Below, piece after piece: positions 24,340-38,159 of a stretch of DNA of 64,000 nt. The position numbers and the translations under genes are program-made. The stretch lies in the NCBI GenBank assembly GCA_036583965.1, contig JAZBQD010000019.1, forward strand, positions 5,588,530 through 5,652,529, written 5' to 3'. Position 1 is the stretch's first letter, and each line of letters begins with the position of its first letter. This DNA comes from Prunella strophiata (lineage: Eukaryota > Chordata > Aves > Passeriformes > Prunellidae). The notes beneath the pieces were generated by a model. The model saw only the letters and a list, made by a program, of their open reading frames with translations. It had not been told where the DNA came from and ran no database searches.

Positions 24340-25330
24340 CCTTTTCTGCCCGAGGGGACGGGAGCGGCTGCGCTGCTTTGGGATCACGGTGGAACTGGAT
24401 GAGACCCTGGGAAGGTGATGGAGGTCCCCGGAAAGGGACGAGAGGGCGAGCCTGGACCGGGGGCACGAACGGACCCGCCTCCAGTCCCCTTCCCCAGCCG
24501 GGCAGCCGAGGTCGGGGTCTCTGCTCACCAAGAGAGGGGCTCCGAAGCTCCCCCCGCAGCTCCGGCTCTTGCCCCGGCTCCTTCCGCGGCCGCAGAGCAG
24601 CGCCAGCAGCTGCGCCCCCCGCGCGTTTCGCGCGTCCGTGCGCGGGGTTTGCGCCCTCCGCCCCTGGTCCCGCGGTGCCCGCGGTGCCCGGCGGGCGGGA
24701 GGACCCCCCTGCCCCGGCCATGCCCCCCAAAGCTGCCGTGGGCACGGGAAGCCCGGCGGGACCGGGCCCGCTCCCCCGAGGGGGCGGCGGGGCCCGTCCG
24801 GAGGCAGCGGGAGCCCAGCCCAGGCTCCCCCGCAGCCGCAGCCCGGGAGGGCGAGGCCGGGCACGGATCCGCTGCCCCGGCCGGCCGGGCTGGGGGCTCC
24901 CCGAGGGGCTCCGGAGCGGGGCCGGGCCCGCTGGGGATGGAGCGGGAGGGACGCGCAGCGCCTGCGGCCGGGAGAGACCCTCCTGCAGAGGGTGACATTT
25001 CTCCATGGCCCAAGACCCCGAGCACAAACACGGCGGCGACTTAAATAAACACGCACTTAATGATGCAAAACGCTAACAGGGAGGACCGGCACCAGCGAGG
25101 CCCCGACGGGGCGGGCGGCGGGGCCAGGAGCTTCCTCCCGGCCGGTGTCCGGCTCCCTCGGGGTGACCGCAGGCTAACCGGGTCCTCTGTCCCCGTCCTT
25201 GCTCCCTCGCTAAGCCACCGGCTCCCCCGCAGCCCCCGACCTCCGCTGCACCCGTGGGGAGGGGGCGAGGGCGGGCAGAGGGGCACGGGCTCACCCCTGC
25301 AAAGAAAAGCGCAGCCTGGGTGTTCTGCCA
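24340..25330. promoter_or_regulatory. Orphan CpG island downstream of SIX1
   Basis: This is about 1 kb of dense CpG and high GC, with a NotI-like GCGGCCGC near 24586 and many CCCGGG- and GGGCGG-like words. It starts about 1 kb beyond the SIX1 stop and is not attached to any recognised gene. Overlapping open frames on both strands are explained by base composition, because they show no domain or conserved motif. A plus-strand AATAAA occurs at its right edge near 25045. It could be the promoter of an unrecognised noncoding RNA or a Polycomb-type island of the SIX cluster. Confidence 0.6.
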
Positions 25331-25533
25331 TCAGCGTTGTTTAATTTAGACTGTTTAGGTACAATAGAAAATAAACCCGAAAGCACATGCGATTTTTGGT
25401 AACAAATACTCGAGACAGGCAGCGTCATCCGCGGGCTCTCTGCAAGCCGGAGGAGGGAGGCGGCGAGCGGGCGCAGACGCGAGAAGGCAACGGGGAACTG
25501 GCGGGGCACTTTAGGAGGAAATGGCCGTCGACT

Positions 25534-25750
25534 TTTATTGTTATTATTACTATTATTATTATTATTATTATTATCCTAATTTTTAGCCACATCGATGCAT
25601 TTCACCACCGAAGAGGAGAAAAGTGGGGGACACGGGTCCACGGGAGCCCACTCAGTATCTGCCTCGCACGGCTGCGGTCAGACACAGGCACTTGGTAAAA
25701 CTCTAATACTGCAGCTTTTGATATTTTTTTTTCCCACTCTTTTCTCTCTC

Positions 25751-25785
<35 letters not shown>

Positions 25786-26357
25786 AACTACATCGAAATC
25801 TTTTCGGTAAGGCTAAATATGAAAAATGTAAACGTAACTTCCCCTCCCTCCTCCCACTCCGCCACAGGGCTCAGTACAGCGGTTCTCTCCCTCTGTCCCC
25901 GTCCCAGCTCCTCGGGGACCGGGCCGGCAGCAGCAGGGATGTGCCGCCGACCCTGCCCCACCGCGCCCGCGGCGCTGGGATTTGTTTGGGTGGAATCGCA
26001 TCCAGCAGGGGTTGGGGGTTTTTTATTTTCTTTTTTCTTTTTTTTTTTTTTTTTTTTTTTTTTTGTAATTCCCGTTGGGACCCACTCGTTTGAACTCGAA
26101 GGGCTGATGAGTTATTGCCGCTCTCTGCGTTTGGCTACGTGGAGAAAAAAAAAAAAAAAAATCGTGGTGATAGTGGGAGACGCTGAGGGGGAACTGTAGC
26201 AAGAGCCGATGCGGGGTTGTGTGAAAAGAGACGAGAGTCCCGTTAGCAATCAGCGGGTGACCTGTAAAACCGGGTGCTGTCCTCTATGTACAACCCAGAG
26301 CCTCTGTCCCCGAGCAGAACCTCCTCTCCCGATCCGCCGGCGGCCCGCCCAGGGCCT
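25534..26357 (-). other. SIX1: Probable SIX1 3' UTR
   Basis: This is noncoding sequence downstream of the SIX1 stop. It contains long T runs on the plus strand (25751-25780 and 26037-26064) and a (TTA)n run at 25534-25578. A minus-strand AATAAA at 25534-25539 is one candidate poly(A) signal but falls inside the triplet run. Another AATAAA near 26023 is also possible. The true 3' end cannot be fixed from sequence. Confidence 0.4.
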
Positions 26358-28561
<2,204 letters not shown>

Positions 28562-29049
28562 GCACCTCCGGCCCGGCCCGGCCCAGCCCGGACAGCCCAG
28601 CCCAGCCCAGCCCAGCCCGGCCCGGCGGGCAGAGCCTCGGCACGGGCGGGCGGGGCCTGGCGGCGGGGACACGGCCCCGGACACGGCCCCGGCCGCGGCT
28701 GCGCGTCCCGCCGCCGCCTCTGCGCGGGTGCGGCCCCGCCGCCCGCGCCCCCGGGCGCATCTCCGGGGAAGCCGCTGCCGGCGGGCTCTTGTCTTTCTTT
28801 CTTTCTTTCTTCCATCTTTTTTTCCGCCCCAAAACTCCTGTCCCCCCCTCCCGCCCGCTCGCCGTCCCTTGCCAAAGCAGCCGGTATTTAATTACCTTGG
28901 AGCTGGGGATGAATAAATAATGCTTTGGTGAAAGAGCTGAACAACGCGCGGGGCCCGTGCGCCCCTTCCTGCCCCGTTCTGCACGGGGGGAGCCCGGCGG
29001 GTCGGGGCAGCCCCTGCAGACCGCGGGCGGCAGCGCTGCACCCACCGGC

Positions 29050-29290
29050 GGCGCTTTAATTAGCCTAATCCTCATTTGCGCACCCCCGCTCAAAAGCAAT
29101 TATTAAAAAATTAGAAAACAATTAGGCTCCCTAAGCAAAGATAATCTATTGTCAACAGGGAGGTGAGGACAATGCGGTGAGATAAGGGCAGGGCGCGGGG
29201 GGCCGGGGGTGTCTTTATGGCTGTATTTATCTTTGATTAGATAAGTCGAAGCCCGTATTTTAAGCACACTCCAGAACGCTTTGGATTCAG
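29050..29290. promoter_or_regulatory. Candidate SIX1 upstream enhancer, homeodomain-site rich
   Basis: An abrupt AT-rich block begins where the SIX1 CpG island ends, about 550 bp upstream of the inferred start site. It holds CTTTAATTAGCCTAATCC, several AATTA words, AAGATAATC and GTGAGATAAG (GATA-type) words and ATTGTCAAC. The density of homeodomain and GATA words in single-copy sequence suggests a proximal enhancer. Confidence 0.35.
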
Positions 29291-29499
29291 GAATGAGTTC
29301 GTTCCGCGGGTGCTAAGAGCCATCGCGGGGCTCTTTAAAACCTGTTTGTCCTCACTAAGACGGTCGGATTTATTTGACCTACCAAGTCGGATTTATTTGA
29401 GTTCACTGCTCCGAGGGAAGAGGAGCGGGGCTCGGGGCCGGCGGCGCTCCCTGCCCGCAGCCTCTGCCCGCGCCACGACGTGGGAAAGGCCGATATTTT

Positions 29500-29860
29500 C
29501 CTAAATCCGGATTGTTGTTTTTCCCACGTACTTCGCGTCTCGGAGCTGTTTAAATTAAGCCCCTGCCACCCAGTCTGTACAGCGACTGTACTATGTCCGC
29601 CGGAGTCAGGGCGCTTCCATATCCCATGACCATGTGTCTGGTAATTTTCCCTTGCCATTTTATTTTAGTACTTATGATGTTGCAGATGAAGTCTTAAAGA
29701 GCTGCAATGTCCTCCCAGAAGGAATGTCTACTTGGAACAGATCCTTATTGACAAGGCAGCTGTGTGGGGACCGGAACGGAGCCTTAAACCCGGCTCTAAA
29801 ATCAACTAATACCCTAAAGTCTGGAGCAAGTGCGCAGAATTATAAGGCATGGGCTCGCCC
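29500..29860. promoter_or_regulatory. Candidate conserved noncoding block upstream of SIX1
   Basis: This is single-copy sequence of balanced composition between GC-rich stretches. No coding gene is recognisable; the short open frame here lacks conserved features. Its regulatory role is inferred from position only. Confidence 0.22.
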
Positions 29861-29869
29861 GCGGCCGCG

Positions 29870-32680
29870 TCCTGGAGGAGCAGCGCCCTGCCCAGCCTAG
29901 GGGAGGGTTCTTCTATCTCTCATTTCTATTGTTAATAATTTTAAATGTTATTTTGTTCTTTCTAATGAGGGGCACGGCTCGGGAAAAGCACGGACCTGAG
30001 AGTTTGTAACTTCTGGATGAGGAGGAGAGAAACGCAACGCGGGACTGGGGAAGCCCCTGGGCATTGTAACGAGAGCGGGCTTCTCTTGCCCTCACAGTTC
30101 TCCTTTTTTTTGTTGTTCTCTTTTTCTTTTTTTTTTTTTCCTCCTGCTAAAGGCCGACCAAAACAAACACCGCTCTTGCTGGGAATAAGCAAATTACCCC
30201 GATGCGGCCGGCAGAAGAGCTGACAGACACGGGCGAGGGCTGAGCGGAGACTTCCTCGCGATTCTTGAGCGCGACTTTATTCTTCCCTCTCATCAAAATT
30301 CACATAAGGAGGGGACAGACCCGCCGGGGTCTACCTGGGAGTTGCTGCAGGCAAGGACCGCTGAGCATCAATGTTCGTTGAGGCTCCGGGCTTGGTTTTC
30401 CTAAAAATTGGGAACCTTTCATTTTGAACCACGGAAAGAGGCAAATGTATTTCCAGAACACCCCATCCCATTTAACCCTTGAAAAATCACAAAAGCAACA
30501 ACAACAACAACAAAAAAGACAGTTTCGAGCCGCTCAAAAAAAAAAAATCAAAAAAAAAACCCAAAACAAACAAAAAAACACCCATAAACAAGGAAGATGC
30601 AAATAAGCAAAAAGCCACCGAACAAGACAACGGCGCAGAGCTGCCTCCGGCCGCTCTCGGTGCTTCCTTTGCCGGCGGAGCAGGAGGAGCAGCCCAGCAG
30701 CATCCCCGGGCAGCATCACCCCGCTCCCCGCCCGGCCGGAGCTCCCGGGGCTGCCCGGGAGGAGCAACCCGGGCCTGGCTCCTCCGCGCCCGCGGAGAGG
30801 TGGCGGCCGAACGAGGGGGCCTCCTGCTGCTCGCCCCCATTGCCCGGGCACCCATCGGCTCTGTTTGTGCCGGAAATTCATTTATTCCCTTATTTATTCG
30901 ATGTATTTATACAACGCAGGGCGAGGATGAAGATGGAGCCCACGCAACGCGCTGTGGGTTTTTCCTCGATTTCACCAGAAAATCAAAACAAAGCAGAAAA
31001 AATAAAGTAAACCAAATACATCCCCCATTTCCTTCTGAGATTAGAACTAAAGCTCTTCTCCAATCAAAAGTAAAATTTAATTTTTTTTTTTTCTATAAGT
31101 GCGAGGTTCTAGAGGAAACAAATAGCGCAACAAAATAAAACCAGCAGCGGGTTTTTGGGAGCCGCTTCTCGCCGGGATGAGAAGCGGGGCTGGAGGCTGG
31201 GAACCGGCGGGGCAGAAACACAACGCTGCCACTCGCCGAACATTTCGAAGGCGAAATCCAAAACCGACCCATTAAGTCAATGAGGTTTGTGTTGTAGAGG
31301 CTCCTTTCCCATCCACTTGCTGTTCTGAAAAATAGATCGCATTTCGTTATCTCGAGTGAGGATCTGCAACGTGATACCGGATCCGCGCCGCCTTCCCCGC
31401 CGAATGCGAGGCGCAGGGAGACAGCCAGCTTCCCGGCTTATTCCCCAACAATAAAGGATTTGTATTTTCTTTCTCCCCCTCTCTCCCCCCACCCACCCCT
31501 CCTTTATTATTCTATTTTTTAATGAGGAAGAACAAACCCCTCTCCATATGCACCGCTCTTCTCTCGCAGGAGCCTCTGGCCCGGCTCGCCTGCAAACCGG
31601 TGCGACCTTTAATTACTTGTTAGTAAATTGCCCTCCCGACACCTGTAAAAACAAAGCCGGTGTCCGCGGGGCGGGGGCCGCGCCCCGGGGTGCCCGTGAG
31701 GGGTCCCCCGCACCCAGCGGGGTCAGGCCGGGCCGGGATGCTGGGGCAGGAGGAGGATGAGGATGAGGATGAGGATGAGGATCAGGCCTTCCCGATGTGG
31801 CCGATCCCCAGGGCACAAAGGGCTCTTTCTTCGCGCACTTACCGGGACATTTTTCAAAGGATTAGAGGTGATCACGCGTTGTTTTCTTCTCTCCGAGGGC
31901 CGATACGTCTTTCTGTCCCTGTCCCCCCCACCTCCACCCTTATTTCCTCCTGCTTTTGCCATGGGACCCCCAGGTCCTGTCCCCCCCTTCCCTCTCCGCT
32001 AATGTACCCTCCTGGATGCTGATTCTTTTAAGCTACGAAGAATTTCCTTTTGGGAGGTGAAACCCTCCAGCTCCTCCTGTTCAGAGGAAAGTGCTAGTGA
32101 TGGTAATACGGGGTGACACTAAATAAACAGTTAAAGCAGGGCTGGAAAGATGGAGTTAATTATCCAGTGAGCTACATTTAAACCGAGACCAGGAGGGGCT
32201 GATTTGTTTTGGCGCAGGGAACTGAGAAGGAGACGAGCCACCGAGGTCTCCTTGCTCCTCTTTGGTGGCTCTTTAACTTGTCCTTGCTGTCGCCAGCCCG
32301 GGGACCGGCGTCCTTTGGGCCGGGAGGGGGAGCCCCCGGCTGGGACCCCCGAGCCGTGGCCCTCCCGGCCCGTGGCCGCAGCGCTGGGAGTCTCTGTGCC
32401 AGCCGTGCATAGGAGCAGGCGATTTCAGGGGGACCAGAGGCGATTTTTTCCGTGTTTGTTTGCTTTTGTTTCCCAGAAGTTAGATAAATTCTCCTCCGTG
32501 CCGCTCGCCAGGTGCCTGTGCTCTCAGGTAAGTCTGGCATCCCAGCAGCAGCCCCGCGATGTGCTCTTTGTTTTTTAAATTTTCCCTCCTGCTTCTTCCC
32601 TCTTTTCCTCCTTTTTTTTCTCCTTTTTTTTTTTTTTTCCTTTTTTTTTTTTTTCTTTCCTTTTTTTTTTTTTTCTTTCT
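29870..32680. other. SIX1 upstream region, no gene recognised
   Basis: Mixed sequence with long A-rich (30480-30590) and T-rich runs, a small GC-rich patch at 30640-30850 and a short GGATGA hexamer repeat at 31745-31777. T-rich runs at 32600-32680 mark the right border. Confidence 0.5.
31745..31777 (+). repeat. (GGATGA)n hexamer repeat
   Basis: About five copies of GGATGA follow a GGAGGA start. Confidence 0.9.
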
Positions 32681-32689
32681 TTGAGAAGT

Positions 32690-32930
32690 CTGATATTAAT
32701 AATCCCCGTATGCCCCGCTTTCCGGGTCATTACGGTACTGCTGGTCTCTAATCAATCCTAATGCGATGGCAATTGGAGTCTCTGATGAATGCATCTCAGG
32801 TTTCTTGTAATGGCTCTACCACATTTTCCTGGACCTCCTTCTTTAACCTGAGATGCCAGGGGGACGTCTCCGTTCTCAGCTGCTGATTACTTCAAGATGT
32901 TTGGGCTGGTGTGGGGAGAGAGGGAGCGAG
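32690..32930. promoter_or_regulatory. Candidate SIX1 enhancer with an exact MEF3 site
   Basis: This is a sharply bounded single-copy block after the T-rich runs. It contains GATATTAATAATCC, CTAATCAATCCTAATG, a CAATTGG word and an exact MEF3 motif TCAGGTTTC at 32796-32804. It lies about 4.3 kb upstream of SIX1. The homeodomain-type words and SIX site suggest a developmental enhancer that may be fed back by SIX proteins. Confidence 0.4.
32796..32804 (+). promoter_or_regulatory. MEF3 (SIX-binding) site, exact match
   Basis: The 9-mer TCAGGTTTC is identical to the MEF3 site known to bind SIX1 and SIX4 in muscle promoters such as myogenin. It sits inside the candidate enhancer at 32690-32930. Binding is inferred. 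Confidence 0.45.
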
Positions 32931-33237
32931 CGAGGCAGCCTGCCCCTGAATAATCTGGAACTGAATTGGATGAGCCATTTCCTAAATCAAAGGACAACGG
33001 CGGGGTTTAACTCCTTTTCTGCACGGAAGCTTTGCCGGCTCTCCTTCCAGCCGGCTTCTCCTTCCTGCTGCCTCTGCCCCGCGCGTTCGTGTCCGTGACA
33101 CGGCCCTCGGGGTGCGCAGCTCCCCCCGTCAGCTGCAGCCCCCCATGCAAAGGGGGAGACCCCCACCCCTCCATCCGCAGCTGCTCGCACCGCCCCAGAG
33201 CCCCTCGGTGCCGCTGCGGGTCTGCAGCCCCATCACG

Positions 33238-33318
33238 GCGTGGGACCCCCACGCCGAGGGGAGAAGGGGCCGTGGGACCCCCACGTCCAGGGGGGAAGGG
33301 GCCGTGGGACCCCCCCGC
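33238..33318 (+). repeat. Short tandem repeat of a 33-bp GC-rich unit
   Basis: About two and a half copies share GTGGGACCCCCACG followed by a G-rich spacer and GGGGCC. It is a small local duplication in GC-rich sequence. Confidence 0.75.
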
Positions 33319-34021
33319 GGACGCGCGGTATTAGCGCTGCGATTCGCTTTCTCCCGACGTCGTTTTTCTCCCTTTTCCCAGAATAATAGCATTCGCCGTA
33401 ACGCGAGGCAATGCTAGCTGCAACTTCTGCCTCTGTCTTGATTTTTAAATTTTTTTAAAATAGGGATACTGCAGCAGGAGTTAGGCTGCGGCCAAACCAG
33501 GCGCGGGGCTGCCGCGGGTTCGGGTGCTGCTCCTCTGCAGCCGGCAGGATGTTCCCTCGGGATGCGGCTCCTCCGTGGGAGAAAAACACGCCCCAGCTGC
33601 CCCTCTGCAGCCACTCCTGCTGGATATGTCCCAGCGCGACCCAACACGCGTGGGCAGCTTGGCCTGCGCCCCTATGAGACGAGGGTGTGCTGAGGGCGAG
33701 GGGCAGAAATAATATTTGGAACGAATAATTGAACCTCTCAGCGCCGGCTGCGATGTAAAAATGAATCCCCGGCAGAAGAGCAGCGAGGGGTAGATTCAGC
33801 CCCTTCCCCGCGGGGTCTGGCCCTGCGTGGGGAGGCCGCGGGTGGGGTGTTTGCACTGAGGCCGTGGGTGGGTCCCCGCTGCACCTCGGCGGTGCCACAT
33901 CTGCCAGGAATGAGTCACTCGCAGAAGCGAAACAAACCGCGGGCGCTTTCTCCGCGCCGTGCGCTCGGGGAGGCGGCTCCAGCCCGGGGTGCCGGGGCTG
34001 AGCTGGGGGTGCGGGGCTCCC

Positions 34022-35904
34022 GTGACACCCACCCGAGCGCTGTGACACCCACCCGAGCGCTGTGACACCCACCCGTGCGCTGTGACACCCACCCGTGAGC
34101 TGTGACACCCACCCGTGCGCTGTGACACCCACCGAGCGCTGTGACACCCACCGAGCGCTGTGACACCCACCCGAGCGCTGTGACACCCACCCGAGCGCTG
34201 TGACACCCACCCGTGAGCTGTGACACCCACCCGTGAGCTGTGACGCCCACCCGAGCGCTGTGACACCCACCCGAGCGCTGTGACACCCACCCGAGCGCTG
34301 TGACACCCACCCGAGCGCTGTGACACCCACCCGAGCGCTGTGACACCCACCCGTGCGCTGTGACACCCACCCGTGCGCTGTGACACCCACCCGAGCGCTG
34401 TGACACCCACCCGAGCGCTGTGACACCCACCCGAGCGCTGTGACACCCACCCGAGCGCTGTGACACCCACCCGTGAGCTGTGACACCCACCCGAGCGCTG
34501 TGACACCCACCCGAGCGCTGTGACACCCACCCGAGCGCTGTGACACCCACCCGAGCGCTGTGACACCCACCCGAGCGCTGTGACACCCACCCGTGAGCTG
34601 TGACACCCACCCGAGCGCTGTGACACCCACCCGAGCGCTGTGACACCCACCCGAGCGCTGTGACACCCACCCGAGCGCTGTGACACCCACCCGAGCGCTG
34701 TGACACCCACCCGAGCGCTGTGACACCCACCCGAGCGCTGTGACACCCACCCGAGCGCTGTGACACCCACCCGAGCGCTGTGACACCCACCCGTGAGCTG
34801 TGACACCCACCCGTGAGCTGTGACACCCACCCGTGAGCTGTGACACCCACCCGAGCGCTGTGACACCCACCCGAGCGCTGTGACACCCACCCGTGAGCTG
34901 TGACACCCACCCGTGAGCTGTGACACCCACCCGTGAGCTGTGACACCCACCCGAGCGCTGTGACACCCACCCGAGCGCTGTGACACCCACCCGAGCGCTG
35001 TGACACCCACCCGAGCGCTGTGACACCCACCCGTGAGCTGTGACACCCACCCGTGAGCTGTGACACCCACCCGTGAGCTGTGACACCCACCCGAGCGCTG
35101 TGACACCCACCCGTGAGCTGTGACACCCACCCGTGCGCTGTGACACCCACCCGAGCGCTGTGACACCCACCCGAGCGCTGTGACACCCACCCGTGAGCTG
35201 TGACACCCACCCGTGAGCTGTGACACCCACCCGAGCGCTGTGACACCCACCCGAGCGCTGTGACACCCACCCGAGCGCTGTGACACCCACCCGAGCGCTG
35301 TGACACCCACCCGAGCGCTGTGACACCCACCCGAGCGCTGTGACACCCACCCGAGCGCTGTGACACCCACCCGAGCGCTGTGACACCCACCCGAGCGCTG
35401 TGACACCCACCCGAGCGCTGTGACACCCACCCGAGCGCTGTGACACCCACCCGAGCGCTGTGACACCCACCCGAGCGCTGTGACACCCACCCGAGCGCTG
35501 TGACACCCACCCGAGCGCTGTGACACCCACCCGTGAGCTGTGACACCCACCCGTGCGCTGTGACACCCACCCGAGCGCTGTGACACCCACCCGAGCGCTG
35601 TGACACCCACCCGTGAGCTGTGACACCCACCCGAGCGCTGTGACACCCACCCGAGCGCTGTGACACCCACCCGAGCGCTGTGACACCCACCCGTGAGCTG
35701 TGACACCCACCCGTGCGCTGTGACACCCACCCGTGAGCTGTGACACCCACCCGAGCGCTGTGACACCCACCCGAGCGCTGTGACACCCACCCGAGCGCTG
35801 TGACACCCACCCGAGCGCTGTGACACCCACCCGTGCGCTGTGACACCCACCCGTGCGCTGTGACACCCACCCGAGCGCTGTGACACCCACCCGAGCGCTG
35901 TGAC
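34022..35904 (+). repeat. 20-bp minisatellite, about 94 copies
   Basis: The unit is TGTGACACCCACCCGAGCGC. Nearly all variation lies in the last eight bases, in three types: CCGAGCGC (majority), CCGTGAGC and CCGTGCGC. Two units near 34130 and 34141 are 19 bp long (one C lost), and one unit has GACGCCC near 34243. The minus strand is open in all three frames because the 60-bp frame cycle contains no stop, yielding a 20-residue repeat; the plus strand is closed by TGA in each unit. Each unit carries a CACCC box, and its G-rich complement has GGGTGGGTG. It lies about 5.8 kb upstream of SIX1. Confidence 0.97.
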
Positions 35905-37115
35905 CCCCCCCCGAAGGCACGCTCCTTTAGAGCTCCTCAAGTGGCACACACCGCTGCCCTGTGTGCTCACACCGCGCCGTGTGGGCGCTCCCGCAGCCCG
36001 GTGTGCACAAACCCACCCGGGTTCCGCACCCTCCACCCGCATCTGTGAGACCCACCCACACTCACACGGAGCGTCCCCACACGTGTCTGGGGCAGGGAGT
36101 TCAGGGGTGGGGTCCGTCTGTCCCTGTCTTAGGTGCTGGCTGGGACGGGGGCGCTGGACACCGGGAAAACTGGAAAAAAACCTCCTTATTTAAAAAGGGA
36201 ACAACAACAAAAAAAAAAAGGCAGCAGAGGGTGATGGTTGTTTTGTTTTGTTTTGTTTAATTTTGTTTTCCCTGTAATACATTATTGTAATGATTTTCGT
36301 GTAGAATGCTTGGAAAAAAATATAAATTACATATTGGTTCCTCCCCTGGATCGAGGCAGGCACTTTGAGGCTCTCCTCCCTCTGTGCCAGCCCCCAGCAC
36401 AAATCCTTCTCCCCACCTGGCCAAAATCCACCAGGATCCACACTGGGAGCAAGGTGCTGCCCGGGGCTGTGAGGGTGGCAGCTGGATTGGGGACAGGATT
36501 TACATCCCAGGCTCCGTTTGCCTGTGTGCTTTGCATTCGGGTACTGAACAAATATTTCCATTGCTGGGGGACTGTGCCACTTTCAGCTGGGCCACGGGAA
36601 GAGGCACCATCACCCTTCTGGAGGGGTGTGAGTGCCTCTGGTGGGCACCCACGTGTGGGTTGTGGGGCAGTGGGCTCCTGCCTTCAGCCACCCAGTGCTG
36701 GGGGGCCCATCCAGGCACCCACCCTCCTGGTGGCTTTCCAAGCTGGCTGCAAGGAGGGGACCTTTCACCTCTCATTAGTGATGCCATCAGTGGCTTGGCA
36801 GAGCAGAGCTGAGGTCATGTTACATATGGCACACAGTCTGCTCAGCGCCGGCAACGCCAGCTTTGAAATTGTAGAGAGGGGAAAGGTCACCTTGCGTAAG
36901 CCGAGGTCTGGGGGTCCCCGCTCTGTCTGCACCCTGGGTGGGTCTCCATATGCCTCTGTCGTCGCCAGCCTTGCTCTGTCTGGCCCTGAGAGATGCTCAG
37001 CCCCTCTCCTCTTCCATCTCCTGAATTTGCAGGCAATACTTTCACACTGCCTTCCCTTTTCCCTCACAGCCTCTCCCAGCGCTGGTTTTTTCTCCCTCCT
37101 CTTCCCAGCACAAAC
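35905..37115. other. Stretch right of the minisatellite, no gene recognised
   Basis: GC-rich at the left, with an A-rich run near 36200-36220 and a TTTTG repeat near 36238-36260. The 295-codon plus-strand open frame (36238-37125) has no recognisable domain and overlaps antisense frames, so it is not called. Confidence 0.5.
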
Positions 37116-37119
37116 CTGT

Positions 37120-37400
37120 CTCTAACATCTGATTGTTTTTTCAAACAACATATAATTCAGCTTTCTAGGAGAAAATGAGTTGTCTCTGTTTATCAGCAGA
37201 TCTCTCCAGACGGATAAGTTTACTCTCCTCAGACCTGGGTGTATAATTTCATAGACCTTCAAAAGTGTCGTGCTTCCATGGTGATTAAAACTCGCTCCTG
37301 AATCTTGCTGGGGCATTTCAGGTTTCATGCCACTGGATCTTAAAAAAAGCACATCTGTACAGCCATATATCTTTAATCTGAAAGGCCAAAAAAAAAAAAA
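37120..37400. promoter_or_regulatory. Candidate regulatory element with an exact MEF3 site
   Basis: Single-copy AT-leaning block with CATATAATTC, GTGATTAAAAC and CCATATATC (CArG-like) words and an exact MEF3 motif at 37318-37326. An A run at 37388-37407 bounds it on the right. It lies midway between SIX1 and SIX4. Confidence 0.35.
37318..37326 (+). promoter_or_regulatory. MEF3 (SIX-binding) site, exact match
   Basis: TCAGGTTTC in the context ATTTCAGGTTTCATGCC. It is the second exact copy between SIX1 and SIX4. Confidence 0.4.
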
Positions 37401-38159
37401 AAAAAAAGGCAAACCTTATATATTTTGTGTTTGGAAAAATATGACAGATTGCAATAAATTAATTCCTGGTGTAATTCACTATGTTGAATTTCAGCAGGAT
37501 CCTGTTGGAGCCTCATCTGGAATGATTCTGGAGGTGTTGAATGCAGGGAAGAATTTACCAGTTTCCCACGTATCACAACTGACAGGTAAGTTCATGCCCC
37601 TTCTCAGCCCCACTGCAAAATCTTATTTTGCACTTTGTTTTTTTAAATACGTGGGGCCTGATCCTTAAGCTCTTCAAGTGACTTGGCCAGGAGTCTCTGG
37701 CATGCAGCTGTTGCAGGGAGATCTTCAAAAGGACATTTGCTTCTTCACAGGTCATAACTAAAAAGGCTCTAAATGAAATAGATTCTTATCTTGAGAGTTT
37801 GGGAGAAGTTGGAGCTGAACCAACATGCAGTGGATTTGGGATACACCTTTCTGCCTGCTCCAGTGAGGCATCCAAAGAGACAAATTAAAGGGAGCTTGAT
37901 GTAATTTCCTACAAATAGGGCTACTTGCATGGATTTTAATTTTTAAGTAGGAATATTCTGCCTTTCAAAGAAGGAATTTGGGAGCACACGCATGAAAAGG
38001 CTTATTTTCAGAAATTGAGATGCTGCAATCTATTTATGTTTTTGGGTTTTTTTTGTCATAAATGATGTTTTCCTAGCATAGGGCTAAACTGTGCCCTTGG
38101 TTATTGAATGCAAATTTGCTGATTTAAATGGGGTTCATTGCAAGTGGGAACAGGACTTA

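Noticed and set aside
24214..25060. GC-rich open frames of 159-280 codons in the orphan CpG island
   Set aside because: Five or more frames overlap on both strands with arginine-, proline- and glycine-rich products and no recognisable domain.
34022..35904. CRISPR array
   Set aside because: Units are contiguous 20-mers without unique spacers, and the genome is animal.
33455..36042. Three minus-strand open frames of 651-821 codons through the 20-bp array
   Set aside because: The unit lacks stops on the minus strand, so a 20-bp period opens all three frames. The peptide is only the repeated unit, with no domain or conserved flank.
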